Shown here: positions 1-6,039 of the stretch, in pieces
Layout of the letters: every line of letters begins with the position of its first letter
Position numbering within the stretch: the first letter of the stretch is position 1
DNA from: an uncultured Clostridium sp.
Lineage (GTDB): Bacteria > Bacillota > Clostridia > Oscillospirales > Acutalibacteraceae
Reading direction: 5' to 3'
Assembly (NCBI GenBank): GCA_900547915.1
Contig: URIN01000077.1
Coordinates: 1-6,855, forward strand
Length of the DNA: 6,855 nt
Notes under the pieces: model-generated
What the model was told of the DNA's origin: nothing
Seen by the model: the letters and a program-made list of their open reading frames with translations, nothing else
Database searches by the model: none
Made by a program: the position numbers and the translations under genes

Positions 1-46
1 AGATAGGAGTCCGTCTCGTGGGCTCGGAGATGTGTATAAGAGACAG
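1..46 (+). other. Nextera i7-side sequencing adapter (artefact, not genomic)
   Basis: This stretch is library adapter and not organism DNA. Positions 1-4 (AGAT) match the end of the P7 primer. Positions 5-12 (AGGAGTCC) match an 8-base i7 index, which I recall as Nextera N705. Positions 13-27 are the read-2 adapter GTCTCGTGGGCTCGG, and 28-46 are the 19-bp Tn5 mosaic end finishing in AGAGACAG. Genomic sequence begins at 47. The mosaic end contains a GTG at 32 that opens a reading frame, giving the false N-terminus MYKRQ on the truncated gene that follows. Confidence 0.98.
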
Positions 47-727
47 GTTGATAAGGCAGGCGTAAAGCTTCAGATAGGTTTCAACAGAAGATATGACCAT
101 AATTTTGCTTACATAAAAGAACTTGAAAAAGAAGGAAAAATCGGCAATATTCAGACAATTAAGATCACAAGCCGTGATCCTGAGCCGCCTTCAATTGATT
201 ATGTAAAGGTTTCAGGCGGTATCTTCCTTGATATGACAGTTCATGATTTTGATATGGCTCGCTTTATCGGCGGTGAGGTTGAAGAAGTATATGCAAATGC
301 TACTGTTATGGTAGACCCTGCTATCGGAGAAGCAGGCGATGTTGATACGGCGCTTGTTGCCCTTAAATTCAAGAGCGGCGCTATAGGCGTTATTGATAAC
401 TGCCGCAGAGCCGCTTACGGTTATGACCAGCGTCTTGAAGTATTCGGTTCAAAGGGTCAGGCAGCCGCAGGAAACGATACACCTACAAATGTTGCGTTCA
501 TTGACGCTAACGGCAGTGTAACAGATAAACCTCTTTATTTCTTCCTTGAGAGATATATGCAGTCATTCACAGATGAAATGACTCAGTTCATTGATTGTGT
601 AATCAACGATAAACCCACTCAGACCACAGTTTATGACGGGCTTGAGGCTCTTCGTCTGGGCCTTGCGGCAAAGAAATCCGTTGAAGAGCACAGACCTGTT
701 AAACTTTCCGAAATCGAGGGCTGCTGA
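47..727 (+). CDS. iolG: Inositol 2-dehydrogenase, C-terminal two thirds (5'-truncated)
   Basis: This is the C-terminal 226 residues of an NAD-dependent myo-inositol 2-dehydrogenase of the Gfo/Idh/MocA family, a cytosolic enzyme that oxidises myo-inositol to scyllo-inosose (2-keto-myo-inositol). The fragment opens at the family segment GFNRRYD. It then has the SGGIFLDMTVHDFDMARF block, whose Asp62 and His66 (fragment numbering) match the catalytic D-x3-H pair, D172/H176 in Bacillus subtilis IolG. The later VDPAIGEAGDVDTA and YGYDQRLEVFGSKG stretches are typical of the rhizobial and clostridial IolG branch. By that alignment about 110 residues are missing: the Rossmann nucleotide-binding half and the EKP catalytic lysine. 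The upstream in-frame GTG at 32 lies in adapter, so no start is given. The gene stops 1 nt before iolD, implying one mRNA. Other sugar or cyclitol substrates in the same family cannot be excluded, but the iolD and iolE neighbours strongly favour inositol. Confidence 0.92.
   Translation, partial: VDKAGVKLQIGFNRRYDHNFAYIKELEKEGKIGNIQTIKITSRDPEPPSIDYVKVSGGIFLDMTVHDFDMARFIGGEVEEVYANATVMVDPAIGEAGDVDTALVALKFKSGAIGVIDNCRRAAYGYDQRLEVFGSKGQAAAGNDTPTNVAFIDANGSVTDKPLYFFLERYMQSFTDEMTQFIDCVINDKPTQTTVYDGLEALRLGLAAKKSVEEHRPVKLSEIEGC
716..720 (+). promoter_or_regulatory. Ribosome binding site that fixes the iolD start
   Basis: GAGGG lies inside the last codons of iolG, 8 nt before the ATG at 729. This choice matters because the iolD frame is open back to an ATG at 633 inside iolG, which would add 32 residues unlike the family. 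The ATG at 729 gives a start (MKRERLTMSQAL) that aligns with the N-terminus of known IolD proteins. Confidence 0.75.
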
Positions 728-728
728 G

Positions 729-2582
729 ATGAAAAGAGAAAGATTAACTATGTCACAGGCGCTCGTCCGCTTCCTTGATAATCAGTATATCGAGTGTGAC
801 GGCGTTGAAACAAAATTTGTTTCCGGTATTTTCGGAATTTTCGGCCACGGCTGTGTAGTAGGCGTGGGCCAGGCGCTTGAGCAGGGCGGCCACAATCTTA
901 AATTCTATCAGGGCAAAAACGAACAGAATATGGCTCTTGCCGCTGTTGCTTATGCAAAGCAGATGGACAGAAAAGCGATAATTCCCTGCGTTTCATCAAT
1001 CGGCCCCGGCGCAACAAATATGGTAACTGCGTGCGGCTGCGCAACGGCAAACAGAATTCCGCTTCTTGTTCTGCCCGGTGATACTTTCGCATGCCGTCAG
1101 CCAGACCCGGTTCTTCAGCAGGCTGAGTTCTTTGATAATTACGGCAGAACGGTTACCGATGCTTTCAAAGGCGTATGCCATTATTTTGACAGAATCATTA
1201 GGCCTGAACAGCTTATGACAGCTTGTCTCAATGCTATGCGTGTGCTTACCGACCCGGCTGATACGGGCGCAGTTTGTCTTGCAATGCCTCAGGATGTTGA
1301 GGGCGAGGCTTACGATTATCCTGAGCACTTCCTTCAGAAACGTGTATGGCATATGGATAGAAGACCAATTACGTCTTCACAGCTTGAAAGAGCGGCGAGC
1401 CTTATCAAAGCCGCTAAAAAGCCTGTTATTGTATGCGGTGGCGGTGTTCGTTACAGCGGCGCAGAAAAAGAACTTCTTGAGTTTGCTGAAAAATATAATA
1501 TCCCTATCAGCGAAACACAGGCAGGTAAAGGCATTATTCCGTGGAACCATCCGCTCAATGTCGGCGGTATCGGTGTAACAGGCGGTAAAGCCGCAAACGT
1601 TATCGGCAGGGACGCTGATCTTGTTATCGGTGTTGGTACAAGATTTACCGATTTCACCACTTCCTCGAAGTGGCTGTTCAATGAAAATAGAAAAGTGCTC
1701 GGTATAAACATCTGCCCGTTTGACGCATATAAAATGGATGCAGAGGCTATTGTGGCTGATGCTAAAGAGGCAGTCAAAGCCCTTATAGGCGCCTGCGAAG
1801 GATATAAAACAAATTATACAAATGAAATTGAAAACGCTAAAAAAGAGTGGGATGCTATCGTTGATGAGTATTATTCTACAGAGCTTCCCGGCGGACTTAA
1901 CCAGACGCTTGCGCTCGGCATAATTAATGAGTTTATGGGCGAAGATGATATTGCCGTTGGTTCAGCAGGCTCACTTCCCGGCGACATGCAGAGACTTTTC
2001 AGACCTAAAAAACGCGGAACTTACCATATGGAATACGGCTATTCAAATATGGGTTATGAAATAAACGGCGCTTTGGGCGTAAAACTTGCCGAGCCTGATA
2101 AGGAAGTTTATACATTCTGCGGTGACGGCTCATTCCTTATGGCTCACTCCGAACTCTACACCTCTCTTCAGGAGGGTTTAAAGCTTAATATCTGTATTTT
2201 TGATAATATGGGTTGGGGATGTATTGAAAATCTTCAAAATAATCAGGGCACAGATACATTCGGCACTGTTTTCCGTGCAAGAAACCCCGAAACGGGTATG
2301 CTTGACGGCGATGATATCCCAGTTGATTTTGCCAAGATAGCTGAGGGCTACGGCGCAAAAGGATATACTATCCGCACTTCAGACGAACTCAGAGCTGCAC
2401 TTGAAGACGCCAAAAAACAAACTAAAACAGTTCTGTTCGATATAAAGGTATTGCCTAAAACTATGACCCCGGGATTTGAATCTTGGTGGAGAGTAGGCGT
2501 TGCCGAAGTCTCAAAGAGCAAGACCGTTGCGGCGGCTTATGATGATATGCAGAAACATATCAATGAAACATTCGATTACTAA
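729..2582 (+). CDS. iolD: 3D-(3,5/4)-trihydroxycyclohexane-1,2-dione hydrolase
   Basis: This 617-aa thiamine-diphosphate-dependent hydrolase opens the cyclitol ring of the dione made by IolE, giving 5-deoxy-D-glucuronate (EC 3.7.1.22) in cytosolic inositol catabolism. It has the three-domain layout of the acetolactate synthase superfamily. The N-terminal pyrimidine-binding domain carries the catalytic-type Glu65 in QGKNEQNM. A central domain has KKPVIVCGGG at about 232-241. The C-terminal pyrophosphate domain has the metal and ThDP motif Gly465-Asp466-Gly467 through Asn493 (CGDGSF to FDN). Family-specific blocks include IFGHG, RQPDPVLQQ, SQDVEGEAYD-like AMPQDVEGEAYDYPEH, SAGSLPGDMQR, YGYSNMGYE and KVLPKTMTPG. 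It is translated from the ATG 1 nt after the iolG stop, and iolE follows after 23 nt. It is about 20 residues shorter than the roughly 637-aa B. subtilis protein, apparently in the linker before the C-terminal domain (about residues 375-395). Identification is very secure. Confidence 0.96.
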   Translation: MKRERLTMSQALVRFLDNQYIECDGVETKFVSGIFGIFGHGCVVGVGQALEQGGHNLKFYQGKNEQNMALAAVAYAKQMDRKAIIPCVSSIGPGATNMVTACGCATANRIPLLVLPGDTFACRQPDPVLQQAEFFDNYGRTVTDAFKGVCHYFDRIIRPEQLMTACLNAMRVLTDPADTGAVCLAMPQDVEGEAYDYPEHFLQKRVWHMDRRPITSSQLERAASLIKAAKKPVIVCGGGVRYSGAEKELLEFAEKYNIPISETQAGKGIIPWNHPLNVGGIGVTGGKAANVIGRDADLVIGVGTRFTDFTTSSKWLFNENRKVLGINICPFDAYKMDAEAIVADAKEAVKALIGACEGYKTNYTNEIENAKKEWDAIVDEYYSTELPGGLNQTLALGIINEFMGEDDIAVGSAGSLPGDMQRLFRPKKRGTYHMEYGYSNMGYEINGALGVKLAEPDKEVYTFCGDGSFLMAHSELYTSLQEGLKLNICIFDNMGWGCIENLQNNQGTDTFGTVFRARNPETGMLDGDDIPVDFAKIAEGYGAKGYTIRTSDELRAALEDAKKQTKTVLFDIKVLPKTMTPGFESWWRVGVAEVSKSKTVAAAYDDMQKHINETFDY

Positions 2583-2605
2583 TATTCTGAAAGGTAACAT
2601 AAATT

Positions 2606-3505
2606 ATGCTTGATAAAAATAAAGTTAAGCTTGCTATTGCGCCTATCGGGTGGACAAATGATGATATGCCTGACCTCGGCGCTGAGAATACTTTTGAGCA
2701 GTGTATCAGCGAAATGGCTCTTGCAGGTTTTAAAGGCACGGAGATAGGCAATAAATATCCAAAAGATCCCAAGGTGCTCAAAAAGTATCTTGATATAAGA
2801 GGGCTTCAGGTGTGCAACGCATGGTTCTCTTCTTACCTTACTTCAAAACCGTATGAGGAAACTATTGAGGCTTTCAAAAAGCACTGCGATATGCTATGCG
2901 AGCTCGGCGCAAAGGTAATCGGCGCGTCCGAGCAGGGTAATTCTATCCAGGGCTGCCTTGAAAAATCAATCCTTGATGAAAAGCCGTACTACACTGATGA
3001 GCAGTGGGCAATAGTTACTAAAGGCTTCAACGAAATGGGTGAGTATGCACGTTCAAAGGGTATGTATTTCACCGTTCACCATCATATGGGAACAGGTGTT
3101 CAGACTGTTGAGGAAATAGATAAGCTTATGGAAATGACAGATCCCGAGCTCGTATATCTTCTTTTTGACAGCGGCCATCTTACATTTGCAGGTATAGATC
3201 CCGTTCCTGTTCTCAAAAAATATGTAAACCGTGTAAAACACGTTCACCTTAAAGATGTGCGCATGGATGTTTACAACAAACAGGTTGTTCCGAATCATAT
3301 GAGCTTCCTTGACGCAGTGCGCGCAGGTGTGTTCACAGTTCCCGGTGACGGCGATGTTGATTTCAAGCCTATTTTCGATATTCTTGCGGATAATGATTAT
3401 GAAGGCTGGGTAGTTGTTGAGGCGGAGCAGGACCCCGCAAAGGCAAATCCTTTTGAGTACGCTGTAAAGGCAAGAAAGTATATTGCTGAGAATACAGGCC
3501 TTTAA
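2606..3505 (+). CDS. iolE: Inosose dehydratase (2-keto-myo-inositol dehydratase)
   Basis: This 299-aa TIM-barrel enzyme of the xylose-isomerase-like/AP endonuclease 2 superfamily removes water from scyllo-inosose to form 3D-(3,5/4)-trihydroxycyclohexane-1,2-dione (EC 4.2.1.44), the substrate of IolD. The length matches the family (about 297 aa). The start [18 protein letters not shown] is characteristic of IolE. Likely divalent-metal and active-site segments are Glu46 in GTEIGNKYP, His158-160 in VHHHMGTG, Asp188 and His191 in FDSGH, the HVHLKDV strand (212-218) and Glu272/Glu274 in VVEAEQDP. Which of these bind metal is inferred from the fold. The ATG at 2606 follows GAAAGG at 2589-2594 with an 11-nt spacer. 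It is the last gene of the iol operon here, and a strong terminator starts 16 nt after its stop. Other inosose-handling sugar isomerases are possible in principle, but the iolG-iolD context makes IolE nearly certain. Confidence 0.95.
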   Translation: MLDKNKVKLAIAPIGWTNDDMPDLGAENTFEQCISEMALAGFKGTEIGNKYPKDPKVLKKYLDIRGLQVCNAWFSSYLTSKPYEETIEAFKKHCDMLCELGAKVIGASEQGNSIQGCLEKSILDEKPYYTDEQWAIVTKGFNEMGEYARSKGMYFTVHHHMGTGVQTVEEIDKLMEMTDPELVYLLFDSGHLTFAGIDPVPVLKKYVNRVKHVHLKDVRMDVYNKQVVPNHMSFLDAVRAGVFTVPGDGDVDFKPIFDILADNDYEGWVVVEAEQDPAKANPFEYAVKARKYIAENTGL

Positions 3506-3521
3506 TCAATAGTATATAAAT

Positions 3522-3547
3522 AAAAGAGCGGGTGACCGCTCTTTTTT
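3522..3547 (+). terminator. Rho-independent terminator of the iol operon
   Basis: A perfect 10-bp stem pairs AAAAGAGCGG (3522-3531) with CCGCTCTTTT (3536-3545) around GTGA, a GNRA-type tetraloop. It runs into a T tract ending at 3547. It lies 16 nt after the iolE stop and separates the inositol operon from the transporter operon. The A-rich 5' arm means it may also act on the minus strand. Confidence 0.92.
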
Positions 3548-3596
3548 ATTTGCCTGCCTGAAATGTGTGCTTTTTTTATTCCTTTGCAATAAATAT

Positions 3597-3618
3597 CTGT
3601 CCTTTTGAGGCAGTTTTT
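3597..3618 (+). terminator. Possible weak second terminator
   Basis: CTG-T-CCT (3597-3603, one bulged T) pairs with AGGCAG (3608-3613) around TTTG, followed directly by five T (3614-3618). The stem is only 6 bp with a bulge, so it would be a backup to the strong terminator at 3522. Alternatively AGGCAG could pair at longer range with CTGCCT at 3554-3559. It sits just upstream of the transporter promoter, where blocking read-through would make sense. Confidence 0.35.
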
Positions 3619-3634
3619 ATAAGCATATTAACTA

Positions 3635-3663
3635 TTGACTTTAGCACGCTAATACGATAAAAT
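3635..3663 (+). promoter_or_regulatory. Sigma-A type promoter of the transporter-redox operon
   Basis: The -35 box TTGACT (3635-3640) and the -10 box TAAAAT (3658-3663) are separated by exactly 17 nt, and each box is one mismatch from consensus. Transcription would begin near 3670, leaving a leader of roughly 24 nt. That is enough for the AAAGGAG ribosome binding site at 3678-3684 and too short for a riboswitch or T-box. This is the only convincing promoter visible in the window. Confidence 0.8.
3641..3652. repeat. Palindrome TTAGC-AC-GCTAA in the promoter spacer, possible operator
   Basis: A 5-bp inverted repeat with a 2-nt centre lies immediately after the -35 box, within the 17-nt spacer. 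A repressor bound here would block RNA polymerase, so it is a candidate operator. The half site resembles the beginning of a CIRCE half (TTAGCACTC), but the spacing is wrong for CIRCE. No second copy was seen nearby, and a 12-bp dyad in AT-rich DNA can occur by chance. Confidence 0.35.
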
Positions 3664-3693
3664 TAAGGTATCAAATTAAAGGAGTAGTACGTT

Positions 3694-4503
3694 ATGAAAA
3701 AATTTAAAAAGTTTTTGGCAGTGCTTCTTTCAGTGCTGTTTGTTGCAAGCTGTTTTGCCGCTTGTTCTAATTCACAGACTGCCAAAACATCAAGTGACCT
3801 GGAATACATAAAGAATAAAGGAACAATGGTTATCGGTATTACTGAATATGAACCGATGAACTATTATGTAAAGGACGAGAACGGAAACGATGTCCTTACA
3901 GGTTTTGATACAGAGTTTGCTCAGGCTGTATGTGAAAAGCTTGGCGTTGAGGCTCAGTTTATCGTAATTGACTGGGACAACAAGATTATGGAACTCAATT
4001 CAGACTCTATCGACTGTTGCTGGAACGGTATGACTCTTACTGATGAAGTAACATCATCAATGAGCTGCACAGAGCCCTATGTTAAGAATGAGCAGGTTCT
4101 TGTTATGAAGAGTGATGTTATCGGTAATTATCCCGATGTTGCAAGTCTTGCTGATGTTACATTTGCCGCTGAAAGCGGTTCAGCAGGCGCAGCTGCTATT
4201 GAGAGCGCCGGTTATATGGATAACTGCACAACAGTTACCGCACAGTCAGATGCTCTTATGGAGGTTGAAAGCGGTTCAGCTCAGGCTTGTGTTATTGACA
4301 GCACTATGGCTAAGGCAATGACAGGCGCAGGCACAAGCTATGCAGATCTTGCAATAGGTGTTGCACTCACTTCAGAGGAATACGGTATCGGCTTCAGAAA
4401 AGATTCAGATGTAACTGCTGAAGTAAACAAGATTATTGAGGAAATGAAAGCGGACGGCTCACTTCAGGCTCTTGCCGACAAGTATCAGCTTACTCTTGCT
4501 TAA
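3694..4503 (+). CDS. Amino acid ABC transporter substrate-binding lipoprotein
   Basis: This 269-aa extracytoplasmic solute-binding protein of the polar amino acid family (SBP_bac_3 fold) would be tethered to the outer face of the membrane and deliver ligand to the permease encoded downstream. Residues 1-20 form a lipoprotein signal: KKFKK, a hydrophobic core, then VASC with Cys20. FAAC with Cys24 is a second possible lipobox. Mature motifs are GTMVIGITEYEPMNY, LTGFDTEFAQAVCEKLG, WNGMTLTDE and EYGIGFRKD, with a C-terminal helix ending LADKYQ. Asp202 (VIDST) fits the residue that normally binds the ligand amino group. The arginine that normally binds the carboxylate after TITDE is replaced by Val119. 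The mature part has six cysteines (80, 108, 109, 125, 178, 199). The start is set by AAAGGAG at 3678-3684, 9 nt upstream. It is first in a five-gene unit. The substrate cannot be read from sequence; cystine or another polar or sulfur amino acid is a guess from the redox neighbours. Confidence 0.92.
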   Translation: MKKFKKFLAVLLSVLFVASCFAACSNSQTAKTSSDLEYIKNKGTMVIGITEYEPMNYYVKDENGNDVLTGFDTEFAQAVCEKLGVEAQFIVIDWDNKIMELNSDSIDCCWNGMTLTDEVTSSMSCTEPYVKNEQVLVMKSDVIGNYPDVASLADVTFAAESGSAGAAAIESAGYMDNCTTVTAQSDALMEVESGSAQACVIDSTMAKAMTGAGTSYADLAIGVALTSEEYGIGFRKDSDVTAEVNKIIEEMKADGSLQALADKYQLTLA

Positions 4504-4519
4504 TTGATTGCTGAAATAA

Positions 4520-4556
4520 CCGGGGGCAGGGGGTTATCTCTCTGCCCTCAGGTTTT
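4520..4556 (+). promoter_or_regulatory. Intercistronic GC-rich hairpin between binding protein and permease
   Basis: Positions 4522-4533 pair with 4538-4549 as a 12-bp stem with three G-U pairs and a TTAT loop. Two further C-G pairs (4520-4521 with 4551-4552) form across a bulged A4550. Four T follow (4553-4556). It fills the 70-nt gap after the binding-protein stop. Such hairpins in ABC operons commonly protect the upstream mRNA end or act as leaky terminators, so that more binding protein than permease is made. That role is inferred here. The permease ribosome binding site (GAAAGG, 4557-4562) lies just after the stem. Confidence 0.7.
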
Positions 4557-4573
4557 GAAAGGTAAATTATTTT

Positions 4574-5230
4574 ATGGATATGGATTTGTTTATCTCGGTT
4601 ACCAAGGATCTGCTCGAGGGCTTTGGAATGACTACCAAGCTTTTCGCGCTCACTCTTGTGTTCGCGTTGCCGCTTGGCCTTATTGTAAGTTTCGGCTCAA
4701 TGAGTAAATTCAAACCGATTAAAATAGTTACTAAGGCATTTGTGTGGGTCATAAGAGGAACTCCGCTTATGCTTCAACTTATCGTTGTTTATTACGGACC
4801 GGGTCTTATCTTCGGCTGGGATCTGCTTGAAAGATTTGACGCCGTTTTGATAGCATTCGTAATTAATTATGCTTGTTATTTTTCTGAGATTTACAGAGGC
4901 GGAATAGAGGCGATTCCCCGTGGCCAGTATGAGGCCGGTCAGGTGCTTGGAATGACCAAATCACAGATCTTTTTCAAGGTCGTACTATTCCAGGTTATCA
5001 AAAGAATCGTGCCCCCAATGAGTAACGAGATAATAACTCTTGTAAAGGATACTTCTCTTGCAAGAATTATAGCCGTTTACGAAATTATTTGGATGGCTCA
5101 GAACTATATCAAGCTTCAGGGCCTTATCTGGCCGCTGTTCTACACCGCTGTATTTTATCTTGTATTCTGCGGTGTTCTCACATTGCTGTTCAACTTTATT
5201 GAAAAGAAAATGGATTATTATAAGGGTTAA
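4574..5230 (+). CDS. Amino acid ABC transporter permease (HisM/GlnP family)
   Basis: This 218-aa integral membrane protein is the transmembrane subunit of a polar amino acid importer, close to the family's usual 215-230 aa. It has about five hydrophobic helices: roughly 14-40, 52-76, 88-110, 150-175 and 183-212. Signature segments are [17 protein letters not shown] and the ATPase-coupling EAA loop, [21 protein letters not shown], with Glu120-Ala121-Gly122 and Gly126. Next comes [17 protein letters not shown], the conserved stretch after the loop. Only one permease gene is present, so the channel is probably a homodimer. GAAAGG at 4557-4562 precedes the ATG at 4574 by 11 nt. An ATG two codons later would be farther from that site, so 4574 is preferred. 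The ATPase gene starts 5 nt after the stop, implying translational coupling. Confidence 0.94.
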   Translation: MDMDLFISVTKDLLEGFGMTTKLFALTLVFALPLGLIVSFGSMSKFKPIKIVTKAFVWVIRGTPLMLQLIVVYYGPGLIFGWDLLERFDAVLIAFVINYACYFSEIYRGGIEAIPRGQYEAGQVLGMTKSQIFFKVVLFQVIKRIVPPMSNEIITLVKDTSLARIIAVYEIIWMAQNYIKLQGLIWPLFYTAVFYLVFCGVLTLLFNFIEKKMDYYKG

Positions 5231-5235
5231 TCAAT

Positions 5236-6018
5236 ATGTCTGTTCTTGAAATAAACAATATCAAAAAGAAATTCGGAAATAATGAAGTGCTCCGCGGAAT
5301 ATCTTTTTCTCTTGAAGAGGGTGAGGTGCTTTCTATAATCGGTTCTTCAGGCAGCGGTAAAACTACTCTGCTTCGCTGCATGAATTTCCTTGAAAGGGCT
5401 GATGAAGGTACTATCGCAGTTGACGGCAATGTTATTTTTGATGCGTCAAATAAAAGCAAATTGTCAGAAAAGGAAATTAGAAAAAACAGGCTTAATTTCG
5501 GTCTGGTTTTCCAGGATTTTAATCTGTTTCCGCAGTACAGCGTTATGGGCAATTTGCTTCTTGCTCCTAAACTTCTTGCCAAGGAATCACCTGATTATAA
5601 AAAGAATAAAGATGAAATAAACAAAGAAATAGTTGATAAAGCGGAAATGCTGCTTCAAAAAGTTGGCCTTTCTGATAAGAAAGACGCATACCCCTGTGAA
5701 CTTTCAGGCGGTCAGAAACAGCGTGTTTCAATAGCAAGGGCGCTTTGCCTTTCTCCGCGTGTTCTTTTCTTCGATGAACCAACTTCGGCTTTGGATCCCG
5801 AACTAACCGGTGAAATTTTAAAAGTAATAAAAAGCCTTGCTGCTGACAATATGACTATGGTTATTGTAACGCATGAGATGAAATTTGCTCATGATGTTTC
5901 AGATAAGGTCATATTTATGGATAATGGTGTTATACTGGAGCAGGGAACACCGCAGCAGGTATTCGATTCACCGAAATACGAACGCACAAGAGAATTTCTT
6001 CAGGGATACGAAGAATGA
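5236..6018 (+). CDS. Amino acid ABC transporter ATP-binding protein (GlnQ/HisP family)
   Basis: This 260-aa cytoplasmic ATPase powers the importer. All nucleotide-binding motifs are intact: Walker A GSSGSGKT (36-43), Q-loop Gln93 in [10 protein letters not shown], signature LSGGQ (156-160), Walker B VLFFDEP (176-182) with Glu181, D-loop SALD, and H-loop His213 in VTHEM. The ending, [22 protein letters not shown] through TREFLQGY, is typical of the polar amino acid group. It is slightly longer than the usual 240-245 aa because of a lysine- and asparagine-rich insert near residues 113-135, between the Q-loop and the signature helices. The ATG at 5236 has AAGGG (5222-5226) 9 nt upstream, within the end of the permease gene. 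Its TGA stop is followed after 21 nt by the start of the FTR-like gene. Function is secure and substrate unknown. Confidence 0.95.
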   Translation: MSVLEINNIKKKFGNNEVLRGISFSLEEGEVLSIIGSSGSGKTTLLRCMNFLERADEGTIAVDGNVIFDASNKSKLSEKEIRKNRLNFGLVFQDFNLFPQYSVMGNLLLAPKLLAKESPDYKKNKDEINKEIVDKAEMLLQKVGLSDKKDAYPCELSGGQKQRVSIARALCLSPRVLFFDEPTSALDPELTGEILKVIKSLAADNMTMVIVTHEMKFAHDVSDKVIFMDNGVILEQGTPQQVFDSPKYERTREFLQGYEE

Positions 6019-6023
6019 TTGAT

Positions 6024-6029
6024 AAAGGA
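6024..6029 (+). promoter_or_regulatory. Ribosome binding site supporting a TTG start
   Basis: AAAGGA lies 10 nt before a TTG at 6040, an ideal distance. The frame contains no ATG upstream. An earlier TTG at 6019 would place this site inside the gene and has only AGGGA at 6002-6006, with a 12-nt spacer. A GTG at 6031 is too close to the site. Start choice rests on this spacing and on the K-L-N-P start of small FTR-like proteins. Confidence 0.55.
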
Positions 6030-6039
6030 TGTGTCTTTA

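Noticed and set aside
28..46. Tn5 transposon end indicating a mobile element
   Set aside because: The 19-bp mosaic end is attached to Illumina adapter and index sequence and recurs inverted at the other end, so it is library chemistry and not a natural transposon.
633..728. An in-frame upstream ATG that would add 32 residues to IolD
   Set aside because: The extension overlaps iolG, has no similarity to IolD N-termini, and the ATG at 729 has a GAGGG site 8 nt upstream.
3641..3652. CIRCE heat-shock operator
   Set aside because: Only the first half-site bases match and the required 9-nt spacer is absent; the gene it controls is not a chaperone.
3548..3693. Riboswitch or T-box leader for the transporter
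   Set aside because: The promoter leaves a leader of only about 24 nt, and no specifier loop, T-box or aptamer-like conserved sequence is visible.
4171..4280. 14-nt direct repeat GAAAGCGGTTCAGC at 4171-4184 and 4267-4280
   Set aside because: Both copies encode ESGSA in frame within the binding protein and fit ordinary coding constraint with one preferred codon set; no other repeat units.
4504..4707. Plus-strand 67-codon frame after the binding-protein stop
   Set aside because: It covers the intercistronic hairpin and runs out of frame into the permease; no family match.
5196..5582. Minus-strand 128-codon frame opposite the ATPase gene
   Set aside because: It is antisense to Walker A and the Q-loop of an intact ATPase gene and has no recognisable domain.
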